Of a DNA stretch of 64,000 nucleotides, positions 57,829 to 64,000 are shown piece by piece. The notes under the pieces are model-generated. The model did not search any database and was not told the origin of the DNA. It saw nothing but the letters and a program-made list of their open reading frames with translations. How positions within the stretch are numbered: position 1 is the first letter of the stretch; each line of letters begins with the position of its first letter. The position numbers and the translations under genes were made by a program. Source of the stretch: Halomonas litopenaei. Lineage in GTDB: Bacteria; Pseudomonadota; Gammaproteobacteria; Pseudomonadales; Halomonadaceae. The DNA is taken from NCBI RefSeq assembly GCF_017303055.1, contig NZ_JAEKJT010000003.1, positions 248,001 to 312,000 on the forward strand. Direction: 5' to 3'.

Positions 57829-60800
57829 TCACTGTACCTCCAATTGACCGTTTTGAATCAGTTGGTTAAGGAAGTCACCGCTGGTGTCCCCCCCCATGCT
57901 GACACCTTGTAGCAGGATGGTCTGATCCGCGTTCGCTCCGGAAGACGCGATGCCGCCGTCCGATTTCACCGAGATCAGTGTGTCAGCGCCCTGTTGGCTG
58001 GCCACCAGATAGTCGGACACATCGCTCTCGACAGCACCATCGAGAAGATCCGAGACGTCGAGCTTGTCCGCCTCGCCGCTGGCGGTGAAGCTGCCAAGGC
58101 CAAAGTCAGCGATGGTGTCCTTAGCGACGGTACTGCTGGCATCCCCCTGCTCAAAGGCAAAGACATCTGCCCCAAATCCTCCCATCAGCAGGTCATCGCC
58201 AGCACCGCCGATCAGCAGATCGTTACCACCACCACCCACCAGTACATCATCGCCGGCGCCACCACGCAGGGTATCGTTACCACCATCCTGGCGGGCTGAG
58301 TCCAGCAGCGAGGTGTATTTGTCACTGATGTACTGACTCACCTGATCGCTGGTCGCCGCAACACCGTCATTGACCGCCCACTTCAGATACTCGGTCAGAC
58401 CTTCATAACCCAAGCCATCATGCCCCGCGGCGATAAAGGCTTCGCCGGTGTCACCATTGGTCCAAGCCAGATGGTCGGTATTGATGGTATCGCCGAAGAG
58501 GACGTCGTCACCCGCCCCCCCTTCCAGACTGTCGTTGCCCAATGACTTGAGCGCGTCGACCTGGCCACCGTTCGCCAGGGCAGCATTCAGGTCATCGCTG
58601 TCGTAGACGATATCGAGCTGGCCGTAGCTGGCCATGTCGTCATCGCCCAGCAAACGAGTTTCAAGCCGGATATCGTCAACATCCAGGCGATCATCACCTC
58701 CAATATTGTTCGCGACCTCAAAGACTAAACGGTACTGCCCTGCCTCCAGAAAGCCCGCATCCCGGGTGACCCAGCTGGTCGTCTCACCGAGCGAGGAGCC
58801 CGAATAATACTGCCAGCTACCGCCAACAAAGGTTTCGATGGTATAGCTGATCGAGTCTTCCGGCGATGTATCATCTGTCCCATATCTGAAACGCAATGCG
58901 GTCTTGAGGTTGTCGCTGCCCGTCTCCGACACAAAAAAGGAGGGGCTGATGACCTGAGCCGCAGCACCGTCAGCCTTCCAGTCTTCTATGCGGAATAAGT
59001 CACTGGTCTGATAGGCCTTGGTGCCATCGCCAGAGGTGCGCAACCAGTCCTCGACACGCAGCGGTTCCATGGAGCCGGCGAAGAAGCGGGCCAGGTACTC
59101 AGTTTCGACCAGCGTACCCGTATAGGGAATCCCATCCGCTCCCTGAACATCGGTGTTGTCGAAGAAGCGAAGGACATCCGTCACCGTGCCTCGACCGATC
59201 CCGACGGCGTTGACCTCGCTGAGGGAGGAAAGCTCTTCAAAGGCTTCAACCGCCTCGACAATGGCATTCTTGTTGACAGATCCCGTGCCACTGACAATAC
59301 CGCCATTGTCATTGAGCCAATAGTTGGGTGCACCATCCGTCAGGAAGAAAGTCAGGTCTTCATAGTCGCTGTAGGCCGGATTGGCATCCTGCGCCGTCAG
59401 CCACTCGCTGGCCTTGCGAATCCCTGCTTCGTAGTTGGTAGCGCCTTCTGCGTCCAGGCCATTGATGAAGTTGATGACTGAATTGATGTCACTCCCGCTG
59501 GAGCCCAGGTCAAACGCAACATGCTGCACGGCATTGCTGTCGAAATCGACGATCTGCAGGTTGACCTTGCCATCGTGGCCAACCAGGTCGACCACGAGCT
59601 TTGTCAGGGCCTGCTTCACCAGCTGTATCTTGGTCAAGCCATCGGTTCCTGACCCCACCGCCATGCTGCCGGTGGTGTCGACGATCAGCGAGATGTTGTA
59701 GTTGGTCGACGGCTTCAGGGTGGTCATCACGCCGCCTTGATCACCTACCAGAGCGTCGTCGCCGGCACCAGTAGTCGCACCATTGTCGCCATTATCGCCC
59801 ACGAACAGTTCGTTGGATGCGGCCTGGGTCACCTGCACCCGAAGATCAGCGGTCGTGGCATCACCGTCACCGTCGGTGAGGGTATAGCGAATGCTGGCAC
59901 TTCCATCAAAACCGGCTGCTGGGGTAAAGGTCAAAGTGCCGTCAGCGTTAACGACAACGGAACCCACGCCCGCGCCACCGACCACGTTGGCGCCAGTGAT
60001 GCGAGCGCCATCGGCACCGGTACCGTCATTGGCCAGTACATTCACCGTCACTGGCTCACCATCGGATGACGCGGCGGAATCAGCACGGGCAATCGGGGTG
60101 TCGTCATCGATGATCACACCCAGCTGACCATTCGCCGTATCTCCGTCCGCATCAGTGATGGTGTAACCCACGTCCAGCTTGATGTCGTCTTCAATGCCTG
60201 CGACCGAATGATCCAACGGCTTCGCCAGGGTTACCTCGTAAGCACCGCTTGCGAGGTCCGTCAGTTCAATCGTAAGCACCGGCGCCCCATTGGCACTTCC
60301 GACCAACGTCTGTCCATTGGCGCTGACCGACCAACTGACGCTCTGGCCTTGTGAAGTCAGGTTTGCAAGCCCGCTGGTGTTCCAGCTGAAACTGCCAGCA
60401 CCATCTTCCCCAAAGCTGTAGCCAAGCGTCCCGGTCGCCACGGGGCTATTCTTCAGCACATCCTTGATACCACCCGCTACGCCGCCCGCCAGCCCATCTT
60501 CGTCCACCACCGCCAAAGGCACCTTGCCGGACGGGTCTCCTTCGCCACCAGGTGTCGTCGGTGTGCCATCGGTGCCTTCCACGGCTACCGACAGACGCCC
60601 CACCACGGAGTCGCCATCACCGTCGGTCACGGTGTAGTTGATCACCGCATCGCCACTAAATCCACTGCTAGGCTGGAACGTCACGGAACCGTCGGCATTG
60701 ACTGTCACCGTCCCGACGCTGGCACCGCCCACCACGCTGGCGCCACTGACTCGGCCGCCATCGGCACCGGTACCGTCGTTGGCCAGTACATTTACCGTCA

Positions 60801-62904
60801 CCGACTCGCCATCGGAGGTCGTTGCTGAGTCATTGCGAACCACTGGGGTGTCGTCGTCGATGATCACACCCAGCTGGCCATCCGCCGTATCGCCGTCCGC
60901 ATCCGTGATGGTGTAACCCACATCCAGCTTGATGTCGTCTTCGATGCCTGCGACCGCATGATCCAACGGCTTCGCCAGGGTCACCTGGTAAGCACCGCTT
61001 GCGAGATCCGTCAGTTCAATCGTAAGCACCGGCGCCCCATTGGCACTTCCCACCAGGGTGTGCCCATTAGCGCTGACCGACCAGCTGACGCTCTGCCCCT
61101 GGGATGTCAGGTTAGCAAGCCCACTGCTGTTCCAACTGAAGCTGCCAGCACCATCCTCCCCGAAGCTGTAGCCCAGCATCCCGTTCGCCACGGGGCTATT
61201 CTTCAGCACATCCTTGATACCACCCGCTACGCCGCCCGCCAGCCCATCTTCGTCGACCACTGCCAGAGGCACCTTGCCAGAGGGGTCCCCCTCGCCACCA
61301 GGTGTCGTCGGCGTGCTACCGGTGCCACCGCCACCTTCCACCCACACAGACAGACGACCAACTACCGTATCTCCATCACCGTCAACCACGGTGTAGTCGA
61401 TGACCGCGTCGCCGCTATAGCCATCGGTGGGCTGGAAGGTCAAAGAACCGTCAGCATTGATCGTTACGCTGCCAACCAGGTCTCCTTCGTCCACCGATGC
61501 GGCAAGGACACCACCCGCGCCATCAGCACCAAAAAGATCGTTGTCGAGCACGTTGACCGTGACCGCCTCGCCCATCTGGGTTTCAGCGGTCTCATTGGCG
61601 ACCACCGGACGATCGTCATCAATCACAATCTTAAGCTTGCCAGAGGCAGTGTCTCCATCAGCGTCCGCAATGGTATAGCGAGCGTAAAACTGTATGTCGT
61701 CTTCCACACTCGGATTCACGTGATCAAGCGGCTTGGACAATACGACGCGGTAGAGACCGTCGAGCACACTGGTTAGCTCGATGGTGATGACCTGCTCCCC
61801 GTTGCCATCCACGCCTGTAACGGTCATTCCGTTGCTCGACAGTGACCAAGTCACCGCACTACCGCCTGAGGTCAGGCTGGGCAAACCATCGGTGCTCCAG
61901 GTAAAGCTGCCGGCTCCATCGTCGCCGAAGTCATACCTCAAGCTGCCCGAGGCCACCGTAGGGTTGGTCGGCACATCCTGAACTCCACCAGCGATCCCTC
62001 CGGCCAAACCATCCTCATCGACGATAGCCTGGGACGGCTCGGAGTCGGGGTCATCATCAATTTCGGGCGTCGTCGGCCCCTCGCCGCAGCCACAGTCAAT
62101 CTCCACGGTCGCGCTACTCTTCGCAGCGTCTCCGTCACCATCGGTGGTGATAATGTCAAAACGCAGCGTGCCCGCCGCCAACTCGTTTGCAGTGAACTTC
62201 CAAGTACCGTCGGCGTTCACGATAAGAGTCCCAGCACCCGTCTCGATATCACTGCCAAGCGGATATTCGGTGCTATCACCCGGCAGCTTGACCACGCTGC
62301 TACGAATGCCATCGGCACCACCTGACTCGGCCCAGGTACCAGTCACCACATCTCCTGGCTGCACACTGTCAGGCGCATCGATCCTGTTCACCGGGGAATC
62401 GTCATCGACGTCGATGGCCAGGCGGGATGAGCTTTGGTTGCCTTCCTGATCGGTAATGGTGTACCCCACCGAGAAGACCAGATTATCTTCCACACCAGAT
62501 TCCGGGTGATCCAAGGGGCCCAGCAGAAATACCCTGTACGCACCTGTCGCGACATCGGTCAATTTAATATGCAGGATTGGCGTACCATCCGGCGTCTTGG
62601 CGGCAATCACTTGGCCATCCACAGAGCGCTGGAAGGTCAGCGGCTCGCCTTGGGATGTCAGGGTCGGCAGTCCATCAGAGTTCCACTGAAAAGCACCACT
62701 ATCGGCTGGGCCAGCCGCACCGAAGCTGTAGGGTAACGAGCCCTGGAAGAGCACTGCCTTGCCCGCATCATCAGCGGCTCCCCCCACCAGTCCTCCTGCA
62801 AGACCGTCTTCATCGAGGTGAGCAATATCAGCAAAGCCCGAGTCGCTACTCGTGACGGCGGTACTGATGAGCTGTGTAGCATCTACATTTTGTGACGAAC
62901 TCAT
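57829..62904 (-). CDS. RTX-type large adhesin with vWA domain, type I secreted
   Basis: 1,691 aa, no Sec signal peptide. Four T1SS-143-like modules at about 29-168, 296-431, 549-684 and 799-934 (each near DEDGLAGG and GDTA..IDDD), with cadherin/VCBS-like domains at about 174-272, 437-523, 690-776 and 940-1025. A von Willebrand A domain at about 1065-1260 has a full MIDAS set (DTTGSM, EGATNYE, LTDGAPN). RTX nonapeptides lie at 1457-1473 and 1541-1580, and a C-terminal type I secretion region follows. It is a calcium-folded secreted adhesin. No LapG-type N-terminal cleavage site is obvious. Its ABC exporter is not in the window. Confidence 0.93.
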   Translation of the reverse strand: MSSSQNVDATQLISTAVTSSDSGFADIAHLDEDGLAGGLVGGAADDAGKAVLFQGSLPYSFGAAGPADSGAFQWNSDGLPTLTSQGEPLTFQRSVDGQVIAAKTPDGTPILHIKLTDVATGAYRVFLLGPLDHPESGVEDNLVFSVGYTITDQEGNQSSSRLAIDVDDDSPVNRIDAPDSVQPGDVVTGTWAESGGADGIRSSVVKLPGDSTEYPLGSDIETGAGTLIVNADGTWKFTANELAAGTLRFDIITTDGDGDAAKSSATVEIDCGCGEGPTTPEIDDDPDSEPSQAIVDEDGLAGGIAGGVQDVPTNPTVASGSLRYDFGDDGAGSFTWSTDGLPSLTSGGSAVTWSLSSNGMTVTGVDGNGEQVITIELTSVLDGLYRVVLSKPLDHVNPSVEDDIQFYARYTIADADGDTASGKLKIVIDDDRPVVANETAETQMGEAVTVNVLDNDLFGADGAGGVLAASVDEGDLVGSVTINADGSLTFQPTDGYSGDAVIDYTVVDGDGDTVVGRLSVWVEGGGGTGSTPTTPGGEGDPSGKVPLAVVDEDGLAGGVAGGIKDVLKNSPVANGMLGYSFGEDGAGSFSWNSSGLANLTSQGQSVSWSVSANGHTLVGSANGAPVLTIELTDLASGAYQVTLAKPLDHAVAGIEDDIKLDVGYTITDADGDTADGQLGVIIDDDTPVVRNDSATTSDGESVTVNVLANDGTGADGGRVSGASVVGGASVGTVTVNADGSVTFQPSSGFSGDAVINYTVTDGDGDSVVGRLSVAVEGTDGTPTTPGGEGDPSGKVPLAVVDEDGLAGGVAGGIKDVLKNSPVATGTLGYSFGEDGAGSFSWNTSGLANLTSQGQSVSWSVSANGQTLVGSANGAPVLTIELTDLASGAYEVTLAKPLDHSVAGIEDDIKLDVGYTITDADGDTANGQLGVIIDDDTPIARADSAASSDGEPVTVNVLANDGTGADGARITGANVVGGAGVGSVVVNADGTLTFTPAAGFDGSASIRYTLTDGDGDATTADLRVQVTQAASNELFVGDNGDNGATTGAGDDALVGDQGGVMTTLKPSTNYNISLIVDTTGSMAVGSGTDGLTKIQLVKQALTKLVVDLVGHDGKVNLQIVDFDSNAVQHVAFDLGSSGSDINSVINFINGLDAEGATNYEAGIRKASEWLTAQDANPAYSDYEDLTFFLTDGAPNYWLNDNGGIVSGTGSVNKNAIVEAVEAFEELSSLSEVNAVGIGRGTVTDVLRFFDNTDVQGADGIPYTGTLVETEYLARFFAGSMEPLRVEDWLRTSGDGTKAYQTSDLFRIEDWKADGAAAQVISPSFFVSETGSDNLKTALRFRYGTDDTSPEDSISYTIETFVGGSWQYYSGSSLGETTSWVTRDAGFLEAGQYRLVFEVANNIGGDDRLDVDDIRLETRLLGDDDMASYGQLDIVYDSDDLNAALANGGQVDALKSLGNDSLEGGAGDDVLFGDTINTDHLAWTNGDTGEAFIAAGHDGLGYEGLTEYLKWAVNDGVAATSDQVSQYISDKYTSLLDSARQDGGNDTLRGGAGDDVLVGGGGNDLLIGGAGDDLLMGGFGADVFAFEQGDASSTVAKDTIADFGLGSFTASGEADKLDVSDLLDGAVESDVSDYLVASQQGADTLISVKSDGGIASSGANADQTILLQGVSMGGDTSGDFLNQLIQNGQLEVQ
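59830..61299 (-). repeat. 750-bp near-identical tandem duplication in the RTX adhesin
   Basis: Residues 536-785 and 786-1025 are copies; the identical stretch near DEDGLAGGVAGGIKDVLKN recurs exactly 750 bp apart (61201 and 60451). The second copy is slightly shorter before diverging. Frame-preserving recombination would add or remove 250 residues. Confidence 0.9.
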
Positions 62905-63460
62905 TGATTAAGCTCCCTAGGCGACAACAGAGATACATTTTTTTACACGCCTACAGACTAGGAGACTCTTTTGCGGCCCAACATTGTACTCATGTGCACG
63001 CAACACTTACGGGAAGCAAAAATATATGGAATATGCACAATTTATGAGAAAAAGCCCAGCACTCGCTCCAAAAAACCTCACACATACGCTCAACGACGTA
63101 AAAGATAGAGAAAAAAAATACTTATATTACAATCTATTAAACAATTCCAATATCGGTTTACTGCAGGGCATCACATATACAGAAGGTTCTTATATTTACA
63201 GTAGCGCATGTGACAATTCGAGTTAGTAATGAATACAATCAAGTATGAAGAACCTCAGGTCCTGCTCGTATAGAATTCCGAAATATCTCAAAAAAAATTT
63301 CTAATAAATAGCTGAGTGTCCACCCTTTTCTCCTCTCCTTCCCGGCAGATAAGCCTCCCCTCTCTTTTCAAGAAAAATCATACCCACAAAAAAACGCCCG
63401 GACCATTGTCCGGGCGCTATGCGTGATGTTGCAGAGCAGAAGAGAGACTGCGCCGCTCTG
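62905..63460. other. AT-rich region between RTX adhesin and purC
   Basis: 556 bp, AT-rich on the adhesin side. The RTX promoter should be in 62905-63300. No -10/-35 pair was convincing. A short plus-strand frame at 62984-63226 is judged spurious. The purC terminator is at 63395-63416. Confidence 0.6.
63395..63416 (-). terminator. Rho-independent terminator of purC
   Basis: 9-bp stem CGCCCGGAC / GTCCGGGCG with loop CATT, followed on the minus strand by seven T residues, 44 bp past the purC stop. Confidence 0.88.
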
Positions 63461-64000
63461 TCAGCTAAAATCGATGCCGATACGCCGACCGACTTCTTCA
63501 TAGGCCTCGATGACGCCGCCGAGTCCCTGACGAAAACGGTCCTTGTCGAGCTTTTCTCGTGTTTCGGCGTCCCAAAGGCGACACCCATCAGGCGAGAATT
63601 CGTCTCCGAGCACAATCTTTCCGTGAAAAACACCGAACTCCAGCTTGTAGTCCACCAGCAGCATGCCGCCATCAGCAAACAGCTGTTTCAGCACCTCATT
63701 GACCTTGAAGGTCAGTGCCTTCATTTCGGCCAGCTGCTCAGAGGTTGCCCAGCCGAAGCTTTCCGCCAGCGACTCGTTGACCATGGGGTCATGCAGCTCG
63801 TCATTCTTCAGAAACAGTTCAAACGTCGGAGGATTGAGTGCCTGACCTTCTTCCACCCCTAGTCGCTTGACCAGGCTACCGGCGGCGATATTGCGCACCA
63901 CGCACTCCACCGGAATCATGTCGAGCTTCTTGACCACACACTCGGTGTCCGACAGCAGTGTCTCGACGTGGGTGGGAATGCCCGCTTCCTCCAGCTTCGC
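63461..64000 (-). CDS. purC: SAICAR synthetase PurC (5' end beyond window)
   Basis: Ligates aspartate to CAIR in purine synthesis. 179 residues are visible, about 58 missing at the N-terminus relative to the usual 237. Conserved blocks: [61 protein letters not shown] and [12 protein letters not shown]. It is the second purine locus in the window besides purEK. Terminator at 63395-63416. Confidence 0.97.
   Translation of the reverse strand, partial: AKLEEAGIPTHVETLLSDTECVVKKLDMIPVECVVRNIAAGSLVKRLGVEEGQALNPPTFELFLKNDELHDPMVNESLAESFGWATSEQLAEMKALTFKVNEVLKQLFADGGMLLVDYKLEFGVFHGKIVLGDEFSPDGCRLWDAETREKLDKDRFRQGLGGVIEAYEEVGRRIGIDFS

Noticed and set aside
62984..63226. Possible small plus-strand protein upstream of the RTX gene
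   Set aside because: Low-complexity Asn/Tyr/Lys composition in an AT-rich region, without ribosome site or similarity.

Overview
The window comes from a high-GC gammaproteobacterium, most plausibly a Halomonas-like member of the Halomonadaceae. The supports are the proteobacterial housekeeping genes (purEK, acs, plsB, aceEF, adk, rsmJ, tsaB, nadC, ampD, purC), two TRAP transporter systems (DctPQM and TAXI type), and acidic, Asp/Glu-rich linkers of the kind common in halophiles. This assignment is inferred from gene content; no rRNA or tRNA gene was seen.

Layout. 1-6.6 kb (minus strand): LysR regulator, TRAP transporter dctQ-dctM-dctP, a glutamine-synthetase-like ligase and an aldehyde dehydrogenase cut by the window edge; together they look like an uptake and gamma-glutamylation catabolic operon. 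6.9-10 kb: TraX-family membrane protein and a divergent LysR/YeiH-type exporter pair. 10-12.7 kb: purE-purK and a YbaY-like lipoprotein. 12.8-16.6 kb: TAXI-DUF1850-fused TRAP permease operon. 16.9-22.5 kb: APC permease, orphan Xre-like regulator, secreted protein, globin-coupled diguanylate cyclase, and an unknown gene broken by an in-frame amber codon. 22.6-26.2 kb: peroxidase-related protein behind a perfect 18-bp palindrome, mmsA and a divergent LysR gene. 26.3-29.2 kb: LuxR-type response regulator and acs. 29.3-36.9 kb: SprT-like protease, a UPF0149 protein with a Lys-rich tail, cardiolipin synthase-like enzyme, plsB, rsmJ-tsaB and adk. 37.2-46.3 kb: aceE-aceF, ampD/nadC divergent pair, GNAT acetyltransferase, trmO, and a Sel1-SH3b periplasmic protein.

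46.4-62.9 kb is an adhesin region with two giant surface-protein genes on the minus strand. The first (about 3,460 aa) is a trimeric autotransporter adhesin whose stalk holds 14 near-identical head-neck modules; unit lengths of 429, 594 and 699 bp add up exactly to the 6,606-bp array. The second (1,691 aa) is an RTX/type I-secreted adhesin with four related beta modules, two of them in a 750-bp near-identical tandem repeat, a von Willebrand A domain and a C-terminal RTX block. AT-rich non-coding stretches lie upstream of both. No type I secretion genes are in the window. The window ends inside purC.

How it fits together: central carbon entry (acs, aceEF, mmsA), purine and NAD synthesis, phospholipid synthesis (plsB, Cls-like) and peptidoglycan recycling (ampD) surround an accessory surface-adhesion locus. 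The oxygen-sensing diguanylate cyclase could link respiration state to attachment, but nothing in the sequence ties it directly to the adhesins.
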